A stretch of DNA of 64,000 nt from Psychrobacillus sp044762745 (GTDB taxonomy: Bacteria; Bacillota; Bacilli; Bacillales_A; Planococcaceae). Below the pieces are notes generated by a model. The model saw only the letters and a list, made by a program, of their open reading frames with translations. It did no database searches and was not told where the DNA came from. Below, in pieces: positions 54,476 through 62,990 of the stretch. The position numbers and the translations under genes were made by a program. The stretch spans positions 1 to 64,000 of the forward strand of contig NZ_JBIWEX010000020.1 of the NCBI RefSeq assembly GCF_044762745.1, read 5' to 3'. Numbering within the stretch: the stretch's first letter is position 1; every line of letters begins with the position of its first letter.

Positions 54476-55894
54476 TTATAAATACGCTTTTTGTTGTGTA
54501 CTGATCAAATTGACGGCATGTTCTCCTGCACGTTTTCCAAATACTAAACAACGTAAAACGGATGTCCCTCCTGGATATTTCCCGTAATAAAGTCCGGATG
54601 TCTCTCCTGCTGCATATAACCCTGGAATCGGATGATTGTCTCCTGATAGGACGCGACCATTTGTATCCGTTGCTAACCCGCCATTTGTAAATACATTGCA
54701 ACATATAATTGGATATGCAATAAATGGACCTTTATTAATTGGAATGGACCAGTTCGATTTTGGTGGTGTGATTGTTGTCGCTGCTAACCCATCTTTTTGG
54801 TTAAATAAAAATTCTCCAGTTGGACAAGCTTCATTAAATTGCTCTACCGTTTTGGATAATATTTCTGCTGGAATGTCTAATGCTTCAGCTAGTTCTTCAA
54901 TTGTGTTTGCTACAATTGGAGGGACTTCTGTTTGCAATGCCTCTTCATAGCCAGGTATATCGTACATTTTTTGATCCGAAATCATATAGGCGATATGATC
55001 TTCACATTCGTAAAAAATCTTACGAGCAACAGCTTCATATTGTTCATCAATAGTCGTTTCGCCTTCATCGACAAAACGCTTACCTTGTTGGTTTACTAAA
55101 ATGCCGTATGGGTACATCATGACCCCTGCTTCTTCCCTTTTACTACGAGGATCAACAGTTTCGGCATGGAAAGCATCAAATTGTCCTTGCCCTTTTGCAC
55201 CAATTCGTAATGCCATACGAATGGCCTCGCCTTTATTAAATAACCCACCTTCTGCAACCGTTGGAATTTTATGTGCATGACGACCAATATATTGTGCCAT
55301 CATTTCATGACTTCCTTGGAAACCTCCTGCTGCTAAAATGACTGCATTGGTTGATAAGGTAAGTGTTTCTCCTTCTGCAATACGTACTTTAAGACCTCTT
55401 ACATTGCCTGATTCGTCCAGTACTAAATCCCATGCAGTTGTTTCATAGATAATTTCTACGCCGAGGGCACGAGCACGAAGGCTAAGTGTATCAACAATGG
55501 TACGACCACCACCAACAGGTAATAAACGTGGTTTAGAAGCAGTTAAAAACATTGTAGGTAAGAAATCGAAATCTACCCCTTTGGACTCTACCCATCGTAA
55601 TGTCGCCCCTGCATTTTCATGTAGTGTACGTATGTACTGCTCATCTGCGTAATAATCCGAAAACTTCAACATATCTTCTATGAAGTTTGGTGCAGGTTTA
55701 TCGATATTTTCCATTCGCATATAAGCAGCTGTCCAACGTGTATTCCCTCCACGTTCCTCAAAAGATGCTCGTTCTAAAATTGCAATTTTAATATCTAGAT
55801 TTTGTGCTTTTGCTTCTTCTGCGGCTGCTAAGGCAGCAGATGTCCCTGCAGCACCGCAACCTACAACAATAATATCGTAATCTACTTTTGTCAT
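54476..55894 (-). CDS. FAD-dependent dehydrogenase, tricarballylate dehydrogenase-like
   Basis: A 472-residue flavoprotein similar in layout to TcuA (FAD-dependent tricarballylate dehydrogenase) and other fumarate-reductase-like enzymes. The N-terminal fold is YDIIVVGCGAAGTSAALAAAEEA, then ERGGNTRWTAAYMRMEN, GKRFVDEGE and the C-terminal YAAGETSGLYYGKYPGG. ATG 55894 has ggggaag upstream. It differs from the other FAD protein in this operon, so two distinct redox steps are likely. Substrate assignment to tricarballylate is only family-level. Confidence 0.83.
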   Translation of the reverse strand: MTKVDYDIIVVGCGAAGTSAALAAAEEAKAQNLDIKIAILERASFEERGGNTRWTAAYMRMENIDKPAPNFIEDMLKFSDYYADEQYIRTLHENAGATLRWVESKGVDFDFLPTMFLTASKPRLLPVGGGRTIVDTLSLRARALGVEIIYETTAWDLVLDESGNVRGLKVRIAEGETLTLSTNAVILAAGGFQGSHEMMAQYIGRHAHKIPTVAEGGLFNKGEAIRMALRIGAKGQGQFDAFHAETVDPRSKREEAGVMMYPYGILVNQQGKRFVDEGETTIDEQYEAVARKIFYECEDHIAYMISDQKMYDIPGYEEALQTEVPPIVANTIEELAEALDIPAEILSKTVEQFNEACPTGEFLFNQKDGLAATTITPPKSNWSIPINKGPFIAYPIICCNVFTNGGLATDTNGRVLSGDNHPIPGLYAAGETSGLYYGKYPGGTSVLRCLVFGKRAGEHAVNLISTQQKAYL

Positions 55895-55910
55895 ACGCTT
55901 CCCCACTTTC

Positions 55911-56780
55911 TCACTTACCGGAATATTGAAGCTCTAATTGTTGAATTTCTTTTAGCTTAAATAGTTGTTGGCGTTGTTCCCATGAGCAGATTAAATCATT
56001 CATATTTTTTTGAGATTCTTCCTGATGCAATAATTTGATTGCTTCAACAGCCCCTTTTATCGCCCCACGTAAAGCTGTATTAGCACATAACATAATTTGG
56101 AAGCCCATTTCTTGTGCCTCTCGTCGTGAAACAAGTGGCGTTTTACCACCCTCGACTAGATTAATAATATGTGGAATACCAGGGACTTCTTTTGGAATCC
56201 GTAACAGTTGCTCCATTTCTGTCGGTGCTTCTACAAAAATAGCATGCGCTCCTGCTTCTTTGTAGGCATTTGCACGCTCTAATGCTTCTTCAATCCCATA
56301 AACGCCTACTGCATCCGTTCTCGCGATAATTGCTAAGTTATCATCTAATCGTGCATCTAAAGCAGCTTGAATCTTGCCGATCATTTCTTCTTTAGAAATA
56401 ACTGATTTCCCATTGAAATGTCCGCATTTTTTTGGCATCACTTGATCTTCAATTTGAATCGCTGCTGCGCCGGCCCGTTCCAACATTTTCACTGTACGGT
56501 GCATATTAATCGCATTGCCAAAACCTGTATCTGCATCTACAACAATCGGAATATCCGTGACATCTGCCATCCAAGATACTACTTGGGCGATTTCCGTTGC
56601 TGTTGTTAAACCAACATCTGCCCAACCAAGTTGTGCATTCGAAATGCCTGCACCTGTTGCGTAAATGGCTGGAAAGCCCGCCTCTTCGATAATACGTGCT
56701 GTCATGCCATCATAAGCTCCTGGTAATATAAACGTACTTGGATTTTGCAATAATTGTTGAAATTGCTCAATTTTTTTCAT
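55911..56780 (-). CDS. Isocitrate lyase/PEP mutase family C-C lyase
   Basis: A 289-residue lyase-type barrel. DADTGFGNA (metal-binding Asp), IQIEDQVMPKKCGHFNGK with the KKCGH active-site loop, and IIARTDAVGVYGIEEA all match the 2-methylisocitrate lyase/2,3-dimethylmalate lyase branch rather than PEP mutase. It would split a substituted malate-type acid into pyruvate/oxo acid plus a second acid. It lies 14 nt after the RibF-like gene and 16 nt before the FAD dehydrogenase gene. Confidence 0.85.
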   Translation of the reverse strand: MKKIEQFQQLLQNPSTFILPGAYDGMTARIIEEAGFPAIYATGAGISNAQLGWADVGLTTATEIAQVVSWMADVTDIPIVVDADTGFGNAINMHRTVKMLERAGAAAIQIEDQVMPKKCGHFNGKSVISKEEMIGKIQAALDARLDDNLAIIARTDAVGVYGIEEALERANAYKEAGAHAIFVEAPTEMEQLLRIPKEVPGIPHIINLVEGGKTPLVSRREAQEMGFQIMLCANTALRGAIKGAVEAIKLLHQEESQKNMNDLICSWEQRQQLFKLKEIQQLELQYSGK

Positions 56781-56794
56781 TTGCTTCCCTCCCT

Positions 56795-57583
56795 TTAATT
56801 TACTAATTCCTTCATGTAGTGAGGATCAGCTTCATAAAATACTATTTTAACTTTGTCATTGCTTTGAATGTCCAGCCCTTTAATGAATTGCTCATCCATC
56901 ACTTCAATAACGCTTGAATATATATGTTGTGTGGTATGAATCTCTACGTTGTAATGCCCACGTTTCGGTAGTGTAAAATAAGGTTCAATGCCATTTTGTA
57001 AGTCGTACTGAATTGTATATGGTCGCCCACATAGTGCATCAATTTTTTCAACATGACCTGCTTTTAATAATCTACGACAAAGAGTCGAACTAATTTTTTC
57101 ACCAGCCATTTCGACTTTTGGAGCAACCACTACTTGGATTTGTTGCTGACTTTGTTCAGCAATCATGTGCACTTGTCCTGCTCCCTTATAACCATATTTA
57201 TAATCAAATCCAGCGACAGCGATTTTAACACCAAGCTTCATTAGATATTGTTCAACGAATGTCTGCGGAGCTAAGGAGGCAAACTCTTTTGTAAAATGAA
57301 CGATGTAAAATAAGTCGACACCCAGCTTCATTAATTGATGTTTTTTTTCTTCTAAGGGCATTAAATAATCCACATAGCTATTTGTTAAAACCGTTTTCGG
57401 ATGAGGAAAAAAACTCATCACAGCCAAGGGCAACTGTTTTATGGATGCATGTCGCTTGGCAATTTGAATAACGGTTTGGTGTCCTTTATGGAGTCCATCA
57501 AAGAAACCGAGTGCCATCACGCTCTGTTCACTTTTTTGTTGTACAGCCTCTAAATTTTCTGCATCAATTAGAATGACTTTCAT
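56795..57583 (-). CDS. RibF-like FMN adenylyltransferase (no riboflavin kinase motif)
   Basis: A 262-residue RibF paralog. The adenylyltransferase domain has the nucleotide motif GFFDGLHKGHQ (HxGH) near residue 27, VAGFDYKYGYKGAG and SSTLCRRLLKAGHV. The C-terminal region starts like the riboflavin kinase domain (LCGRPYTI) but lacks its G-x-P-T-A-N motif and is short, so it probably makes FAD from FMN only, or is regulatory. ATG 57583 follows aaaggagg. It is first in the operon that encodes two FAD enzymes, which suggests local FAD supply. Confidence 0.8.
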   Translation of the reverse strand: MKVILIDAENLEAVQQKSEQSVMALGFFDGLHKGHQTVIQIAKRHASIKQLPLAVMSFFPHPKTVLTNSYVDYLMPLEEKKHQLMKLGVDLFYIVHFTKEFASLAPQTFVEQYLMKLGVKIAVAGFDYKYGYKGAGQVHMIAEQSQQQIQVVVAPKVEMAGEKISSTLCRRLLKAGHVEKIDALCGRPYTIQYDLQNGIEPYFTLPKRGHYNVEIHTTQHIYSSVIEVMDEQFIKGLDIQSNDKVKIVFYEADPHYMKELVN

Positions 57584-57622
57584 GATGAAGCCCCTCCTTT
57601 TGTCGTGTGGTTTACACATATT

Positions 57623-57636
57623 TGGTAGCGTTTACA
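57623..57636. promoter_or_regulatory. cre-like site upstream of the seven-gene catabolic operon
   Basis: TGTAAACGCTACCA on the minus strand matches the CcpA operator consensus TGWAANCGNTNWCA at all but one fixed position. It lies 40-53 bp upstream of the first start codon, where CcpA binding would repress. The actual -10/-35 of this operon is not clear to me. Confidence 0.5.
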
Positions 57637-57872
57637 TTACAGAATTACTATTGATGATCTCTTCCGTCTTCTTAATACAATTCGTGAATGATGGTTTAAT
57701 CATATAAAATAATGTATTGTTCAACTAGAATAGTTTTTTACGAGAATCAATTTATTTTCCGATATATTTTAACGAATTTTATAAGATTAGTAGATTTGCA
57801 TAGGGATTTTTAAATTATCATCGTAGCTAAACCTCAAAAAAACTAGCCTTATAGAGGATAGTTTACTCAATT

Positions 57873-58460
57873 TAGGGATAATGCGTCTTAGTGACCGCTG
57901 GGATTTGCGCTTCAGGGCGGACGCTTTCCACGGGGTGAGCGATGAGCCTTCACCGCCGCTACGCGTACGTTGCGAAGTCTCATCAAGCTCACTTAATCCC
58001 GTTGGAGTCGCCGCCCTTCCACTCCAATCCAAAAAGGAATTGCTTATTTATCAGTACCAACTCGCTAGAAACAAAATTGAAAGGAATCAATTCTAATGAA
58101 AAGGTATCCAATTAGCATCCGTTCGCGCATTTATATAAAACCAAATTAGAAATTACGATCTCATTACAAGTTAAGTCTTACTGTGAGAAATTGTCTAATT
58201 CGAAGGCGAGATTGTCGCGTTAATAGTGGATATTGTCTCGTCAAATATTTTTTGTTAATAATAGTCACTGATAAGTTAGCAAACACCATTGATTTTCGCT
58301 GCAGGCGGCGACTCCAGCCGGATGAGGGAGCAAAATGAGCCATTCCAACGTACGCGTAAGCGGCGGGAATGGCTCATCGCTCACCCGGCGGAAAGCGTCC
58401 GCCCTGTAGCGAAAATCATTGCGGACACTTTATTCAACTTGTTAAGACGCACTATCCCTA
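57873..58460. mobile_element. MITE-like non-autonomous element B (588 bp)
   Basis: Terminal inverted repeats TAGGGATAATGCGTCTTA (57873-57890) and its complement at 58443-58460 differ at one position. Inside are a GC-rich palindrome half (about 57893-58032), a three-unit 21-bp array (58191-58243) and a second, fuller palindrome (about 58285-58435; arms of about 60 bp, containing gattttcgctgcagg and cctgtagcgaaaatc). No transposase gene. It separates the two catabolic operons and shares its ends and parts with element A. Of the rest of 57584-58684, only the cre-like site, a terminator and a micro-ORF remnant are recognisable. Confidence 0.65.
58191..58243. repeat. 21-bp-period array B, three units
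   Basis: aTTGTCgcgtt-type units have TTGTC at 58191, 58212 and 58233, exactly 21 bp apart. The unit is the reverse complement of that in array A. It lies within MITE-like element B. Confidence 0.7.
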
Positions 58461-58540
58461 TAGTGCGCTTAATATATAAAGTGGCATATCTAATACTGTT
58501 TGGAGAAAGTTATCCACATAAAATGAATAGTATAAGCAAT

Positions 58541-58578
58541 AAAAAAGCTGTCCAGATACTTAATTCTCTGTGCAGCTT
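58541..58578 (-). terminator. Terminator of the ring-cleavage operon
   Basis: Stem AAGCTGTCCAG (58545-58555) with CTGTGCAGCTT (58568-58578), one mismatch. The minus-strand transcript then has a six-base U-run. It lies about 105 nt past the hydratase stop. Confidence 0.75.
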
Positions 58579-58585
58579 CTTATTT

Positions 58586-58671
58586 TTATTTTGTCGCACG
58601 AATGGTTTGTGCTACTTCATATATCATATCTTCTTGCCAACCTACCGTTTTTCTACTTTTAACTTTGACAT
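58586..58671 (-). pseudogene. Frameshifted micro-ORF after the hydratase gene
   Basis: An ATG (58671) with the ribosome site agaggtg stops after nine codons (MSKLKVEKR). Adding one A to the five-A run would let it continue as VGWQEDMIYEVAQTIRATK to a TAA at 58586. It could be a remnant of a further pathway gene or a sequencing/assembly indel. No family recognised. Confidence 0.3.
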
Positions 58672-58684
58672 ACCGTCACCTCTT

Positions 58685-59464
58685 TTATGAAAATGCGACA
58701 TGTACAGTGCCGTACGTTCCGAAATCTGCTTCGAAAGTATCACCTTCTTCAAACGGTACTGCTGCTGTAATGGCTCCTGCTAAAATGAATTGTCCTGCTT
58801 TTAATGTAATATCGTAATCACTTAACATATTCGCAAGCCACGCAACAGCCCTTGCCGGATTTCCCATTACCGCACTACTTACACCTTTTTCAAATACTTC
58901 ACCGTTACGCTTTGCAACTAATTCAATTGTCTCCAACGCTTGTAAGTCAACAACTGTACGCATTTGACCGATTACTGTTCCAGCTGAAGATCCATTATCA
59001 GCGACAGTATCTTGAAATTGAAATTGCCAATTTTCTATTCGACTGTCAATAATTTCAATTGCGGGTGCAATAGCCTCCGTCGCCGCAATGACGTCATGTT
59101 CTGACACATTTGGTCCTTGTAAATCCGATTTTAAGAAAAAGGCCAGTTCAAATTCTACTTTCGGTTGTATAAATTGCTGCATTTTAATCGGTTCTTCTTC
59201 GGCATACACCATAGTATTTAAAATATGCCCAAAATCAGGCGTCGTCACCTTAAACATATCTTGCATCACTTGACTTGTTAATCCAATTTTCATGCCCACA
59301 ATTTCGGCTCCCGCTTCTGTTTTATCTTGAATTTGAAGAAGCTGGATACGATAAGCATCGTCAACTGATATGTCAGTTGACGATGTAAATGGAGCAATCG
59401 GTTGCTTATTCATTTCAGCTAATTTTAGTAGTTGAGCTCCTTGTTGAATATCCACCGATGTCAC
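58685..59464 (-). CDS. 2-oxopent-4-enoate hydratase / 4-oxalocrotonate decarboxylase family enzyme
   Basis: A 259-residue MhpD/DmpH-family enzyme of meta-cleavage pathways. FELAFFLKSDLQGPNVSEHDV and AIEIIDSRIENWQFQFQDTVADNGSS carry the metal-binding acids and the typical DSRI.DW.....D...DN pattern; AWLANMLSDYDITLKAGQFIL is the family's C-terminal signature. It would hydrate a 2-hydroxy-2,4-dienoate or decarboxylate oxalocrotonate; the sequence alone does not separate the two. It ends a four-gene operon, 5 nt after the flavin reductase gene. Confidence 0.87.
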   Translation of the reverse strand: MTSVDIQQGAQLLKLAEMNKQPIAPFTSSTDISVDDAYRIQLLQIQDKTEAGAEIVGMKIGLTSQVMQDMFKVTTPDFGHILNTMVYAEEEPIKMQQFIQPKVEFELAFFLKSDLQGPNVSEHDVIAATEAIAPAIEIIDSRIENWQFQFQDTVADNGSSAGTVIGQMRTVVDLQALETIELVAKRNGEVFEKGVSSAVMGNPARAVAWLANMLSDYDITLKAGQFILAGAITAAVPFEEGDTFEADFGTYGTVHVAFS

Positions 59465-59469
59465 CCTCC

Positions 59470-59940
59470 TTATACTGGCACTGTCTCCAGTGAGCGATAT
59501 TTCCCTGAATAAAACAGTAATGGCTCCCCATCTTGTAAATGAATATCACGAACTTTACCGATAAATAATGTGTGGTCTCCTTCGATATATTCAGCAACAA
59601 CATCACAGCTTACTTGTGCTAAAGCATTTGGTAATACAGGAATATCTGCCAGTGTTTCAAATGTCACTTCACGATCTTCTTTTATTTGTCCCGCAAAAAT
59701 CATCGACTGTTCCTGTTGATCAGTAGATAAAATATTGACAGCAAAAATGCCACTTTCTTTGATTTTTGACAGGCAACGTGCGTTTCCTCCGATTGAAATA
59801 ACCACTAATTTTGGATCAAGCGATACGGACATAAATGCATTCGCTGTCATTCCATGTGGCTGTCCTTCATGTAGCGTTGTAATAACTGTCACACCTGTCG
59901 CAAATTTCCCCATCGCATCACGGAATAAACGATCTTCCAT
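59470..59940 (-). CDS. Flavin reductase (HpaC/HsaB-like)
   Basis: A 156-residue flavin reductase-like split-barrel protein (MGKFATGVTVITT, GMTANAFMSVSLDPKLVVISI, SGIFAVNILS). Such proteins supply reduced FMN or FAD to a two-component monooxygenase. The oxygenase partner is probably the acyl-CoA-dehydrogenase-fold protein at the right edge. It is placed between the extradiol dioxygenase and hydratase genes with gaps of 12 and 5 nt. Confidence 0.88.
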   Translation of the reverse strand: MEDRLFRDAMGKFATGVTVITTLHEGQPHGMTANAFMSVSLDPKLVVISIGGNARCLSKIKESGIFAVNILSTDQQEQSMIFAGQIKEDREVTFETLADIPVLPNALAQVSCDVVAEYIEGDHTLFIGKVRDIHLQDGEPLLFYSGKYRSLETVPV

Positions 59941-59952
59941 TTTCCATTCCCC

Positions 59953-60903
59953 CTATGCCTTAATTGTTGGATTATTTTCCGTTTTGGCATCCATTTGGTC
60001 GCCCCAGTACGTAAAACCAATATCCATTTCATCTAATGTCCAGCGAATCGGCTCCCAATCTGGTTCGAATATCAAGTAACCATTTGTAAAGATTTCAAGA
60101 CGTACGCCACTACCTGGGTCAATGGCATAAATATACATAGCTTGTGAAATACCGTGTTTTCCAGGTCCCTTAAAGTAAATACCATGTTCTTTTAAAATAT
60201 CTGCTGCGCGCAATAAATCTTGTGCATTATCTAACCAATATGCAATATGATGCACTTCATGCGTTGATGGTGCATTCGGGTCAAAACTGACGGCAATATC
60301 ATGTACAAGTGGAGTTACACTTAGCCATGCTCCTAGATAGTTACCATCTGGCGCTTCAATATATTCACGTAAATTAAAGCCTAATTGTTCTTGTAAAAAG
60401 TCAGCTAACTCTTTTGTAGGTAATGAAGATAATAAATTGACGTGATCAATACGTCTTGGTGATACGCCCCGATTCCAGGAGCGATGCGTTTGGTTTTTTA
60501 GTACAGACCGCGTTTCAGCTGATGCTAACGTTTTTTCCATTTCAAAATAAATTTCGAACGTATGCTGACTCGGTGTTTTGAAGCGGAATGCTTTTCCTTG
60601 CCCAGCTTCTGTATTCGGTTCCACCCATTCAATTTCTGTCCCGCTAGCCTTTAAAGAATCCGCAAATGCATCAACATCTTCTGTACGCTTCGTACGCCAT
60701 GCAATATGATCTAGGCAGGCTTCTTCTCCAGCACGAATGGATAACGTATGATGTTCAAAATCTCCCCATGCACGCAGGTAGTGCACCCCGTCTACTACTT
60801 CTGTTTCTTCTAAACCAATTACCTCTTTAAAGAACCATAATGATTTTTCTATGTCTGTACTCACTAATCCGAAATGTCCTAATTTCGAAATTTCTGGTTT
60901 CAT
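59953..60903 (-). CDS. Extradiol (catechol 2,3-dioxygenase type) ring-cleavage dioxygenase, copy 1
   Basis: A 316-residue two-domain vicinal-oxygen-chelate protein of XylE-like length. The three iron ligands are in place in the second domain: His in RRIDHVNLLSS, His in EVHHIAYWLDN, Glu in GVRLEIFTNGYL. HGISQAMYIYAIDPGSG also fits the family. It would cleave a catechol-type ring next to the hydroxyls with O2. The C terminus EPDWEPIRWT is shared with copy 2. It follows copy 2 by 29 nt. Confidence 0.9.
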   Translation of the reverse strand: MKPEISKLGHFGLVSTDIEKSLWFFKEVIGLEETEVVDGVHYLRAWGDFEHHTLSIRAGEEACLDHIAWRTKRTEDVDAFADSLKASGTEIEWVEPNTEAGQGKAFRFKTPSQHTFEIYFEMEKTLASAETRSVLKNQTHRSWNRGVSPRRIDHVNLLSSLPTKELADFLQEQLGFNLREYIEAPDGNYLGAWLSVTPLVHDIAVSFDPNAPSTHEVHHIAYWLDNAQDLLRAADILKEHGIYFKGPGKHGISQAMYIYAIDPGSGVRLEIFTNGYLIFEPDWEPIRWTLDEMDIGFTYWGDQMDAKTENNPTIKA

Positions 60904-60932
60904 ATCTTATACCTCCCCTTTTCTAATGTTAG

Positions 60933-61889
60933 TTACCGTGCTTCGATTGTAATATTATTTAACTCTTTATCTTGCACGCTATCGCCCCAATATGTGTTTC
61001 CTACAGTTAACTGTTCATCGCGTGTCCACTCAATTGGCTCCCAGTCTGGTTCGAATATTAAATAGCCACCTGAGAATAGTTCTACACGACAACCACTTCC
61101 TGGATCCATTACATATAAATAAATTGCTTGTGTAATTCCATGTTTACCTGGACCAATAATTGGAATGCCTTGCTCTTTTAAAATGTCTGCTGCACGTAAA
61201 ATATCTTGTGAATTGTCTAACCAATAGGAAAGGTGATGTAAACGTGCTTTTGATGGTAAAGTCGGCTTTTGCACCAGTGCAACATCATGAACAAGAGATG
61301 TTACACTCATCCAACCAGCTAAAATACCTTCATCCCCTTTTACATATTCACGCAAGTTAAAGCCGAGTGAATCAAGTAAGAAATCAAATGTGAGATTAGC
61401 ATTTGTAGATGTATGAATGTTCACATGGTCCAAGCGTCGTGGAGATGTGCCTTTTCTATGTGCTTGATATACTTGGTTTTTTAAAATAGATTTATATTCT
61501 GCTGCAGCTTCTGGTTTTTCTACATCATAATAAAACTCAAATGTATGTCCACTTGGCAATTGGAAACGAATTGCATCTCCAATCCCAGGTGTGGATCCCT
61601 TTGGAAATTCTTCCACGACTACGTTTGCTTGTTGCAAAAGTTCTTTAAAACCTAAAACACAATCTTTAGTTTTCGTCCGCCACCCAATTTGTTTTACATA
61701 CGAGTCATCTCCTTGTTCGATGCTTAACGTATGGTGCTGGAAGTCCCCCCATGCCCGTAGATAATGTACACTGTCGATTTCAGCAGTCTCTTCTAAACCA
61801 ATAACTTCTTTAAAAAACCATAACGATTTTTCTAAGTTTGTACTTACTAATGCTATGTGGCCTAATTTTGCAATTTCTGGTTTTGCCAT
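60933..61889 (-). CDS. Extradiol (catechol 2,3-dioxygenase type) ring-cleavage dioxygenase, copy 2
   Basis: A 318-residue paralog of the next gene, with the same iron ligands: His in RRLDHVNIHTS, His in RLHHLSYWLDN, Glu in CRVELFSGGYL. The N-terminal domain KLGHIALVSTNLEKSLWFFKEVIGLEE is nearly the same in both, so they arose by duplication, but substrate-side residues differ widely. ATG 61889 follows ggaggg. It is first in the four-gene operon, directly behind the palindromic operator. Confidence 0.9.
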   Translation of the reverse strand: MAKPEIAKLGHIALVSTNLEKSLWFFKEVIGLEETAEIDSVHYLRAWGDFQHHTLSIEQGDDSYVKQIGWRTKTKDCVLGFKELLQQANVVVEEFPKGSTPGIGDAIRFQLPSGHTFEFYYDVEKPEAAAEYKSILKNQVYQAHRKGTSPRRLDHVNIHTSTNANLTFDFLLDSLGFNLREYVKGDEGILAGWMSVTSLVHDVALVQKPTLPSKARLHHLSYWLDNSQDILRAADILKEQGIPIIGPGKHGITQAIYLYVMDPGSGCRVELFSGGYLIFEPDWEPIEWTRDEQLTVGNTYWGDSVQDKELNNITIEAR

Positions 61890-61917
61890 TCTCAACCCTC
61901 CGCTATCTAGCTCTCAT

Positions 61918-61947
61918 GTTTAGCTCTCTAAACTTATTTGTATCATA
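61918..61947 (-). promoter_or_regulatory. Predicted promoter -10 and palindromic operator of the ring-cleavage operon
   Basis: GTTTAGctctCTAAAC (61918-61933) is a perfect 6-bp-arm palindrome 29-44 bp upstream of the first start. A -10-like TATGAT lies just upstream of it on the minus strand (plus 61942-61947). A regulator bound there would block transcription. No -35 is convincing. No regulator gene is visible in the window. Confidence 0.4.
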
Positions 61948-62027
61948 TAAAAAGAAAGCGATTTCAGTTAGAGCTCTTTTTATCTATAATTATGATTTTT
62001 TTTAAACAATTTTTATTGAATTTTTAT

Positions 62028-62963
62028 TTAGCATAATGGCACTACAAACTGTTCCATACCAACACTAGATATTGGTATCTCTAATAGGTAACCAGCCAAA
62101 GGTTCTTTAGCTTCGCGTCCCTGTGATAATGGTTCTTTGGCGGTTGTAATATAAAGCTTATTTAGTCCTTCTCCACCAATAACACATGATGTAACATGTG
62201 AAACAGGTAAATGGATTTCTTCTAAAATTTGCATCGTTGTTGGATTTAAACAAATAATTCGTGTTGGCTTATTACTTTTTTGGGCAATAAGCCCTCCTTT
62301 AAACAAGGCTATCCATAAATTATCTTGCGCATCAATCGTCATTCCTCCTGGAAATCCTTCTAGCATTTCAGACGTGTACACAATCCGTTGAAATTCTAAA
62401 ATAGCTTCCTCTGTAAATTTGTATTGAAAAATTGATTGTTTAGCTGAATCAATATGGTAGAATGTATTGGTTTCTTTTTTCCAGGCTAAACCATTTGATA
62501 GCGCAATATTTTCAAGCAATGCCTGTACTTCCCCATTTGGGCTAATACGAAATAGCTTTGAATTATGAAATGGATAATCCGACATGGAGGTTGGAGCTGT
62601 TTCTCTAAACTTTTTAAAAAAACCATCTGATGAACCAACCCATATATAACCATCCGGACCACATTTCGCATCATTTAAATAATGCAATGCACTTAATCCA
62701 GGTGGAAAGGCGAATGGCTTTTTCGTACCCATCTTAAAGCTAATCTTATATAAACCATCTTTATACACACCGATAAATTGACCATCTTCTGTAGACACGA
62801 TTGCTTCAATTGGCCCCATAGCATCATAAACATGTTCTTCTTCTGTTGTTGGATGGTATGTAATAATTTTTTGTGCGCTAATATCTAACCAAATGACTCC
62901 GAACTGCTTATGCCAAATAGGTCTTACCGCAAACTCTGCTTGATAATGACCACATGTTTTCAT
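62028..62963 (-). CDS. SMP-30/gluconolactonase family beta-propeller protein
   Basis: A 311-residue six-bladed propeller of the SMP-30/LRE family. Metal-site and family motifs include LNDAKCGPDGYIWVGS (Asn, Asp), IALSNGLAW (Asn) and GFPGGMTIDAQDNLWIAL (Asp). Enzymes of this family are lactonases or esterases. In this setting it may open a lactone made from a ring-cleavage product, which is inference. It lies between a terminator on its right and a 138-nt gap on its left. Confidence 0.83.
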   Translation of the reverse strand: MKTCGHYQAEFAVRPIWHKQFGVIWLDISAQKIITYHPTTEEEHVYDAMGPIEAIVSTEDGQFIGVYKDGLYKISFKMGTKKPFAFPPGLSALHYLNDAKCGPDGYIWVGSSDGFFKKFRETAPTSMSDYPFHNSKLFRISPNGEVQALLENIALSNGLAWKKETNTFYHIDSAKQSIFQYKFTEEAILEFQRIVYTSEMLEGFPGGMTIDAQDNLWIALFKGGLIAQKSNKPTRIICLNPTTMQILEEIHLPVSHVTSCVIGGEGLNKLYITTAKEPLSQGREAKEPLAGYLLEIPISSVGMEQFVVPLC

Positions 62964-62990
62964 CTTTTCACCACCTAAAAATGTTGATAA

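Noticed and set aside
58289..58690. A 133-codon plus-strand frame
   Set aside because: It begins inside the long palindrome of element B and ends in the 3' flank of the hydratase gene. Arg-rich palindrome translation, no family, no ribosome site.
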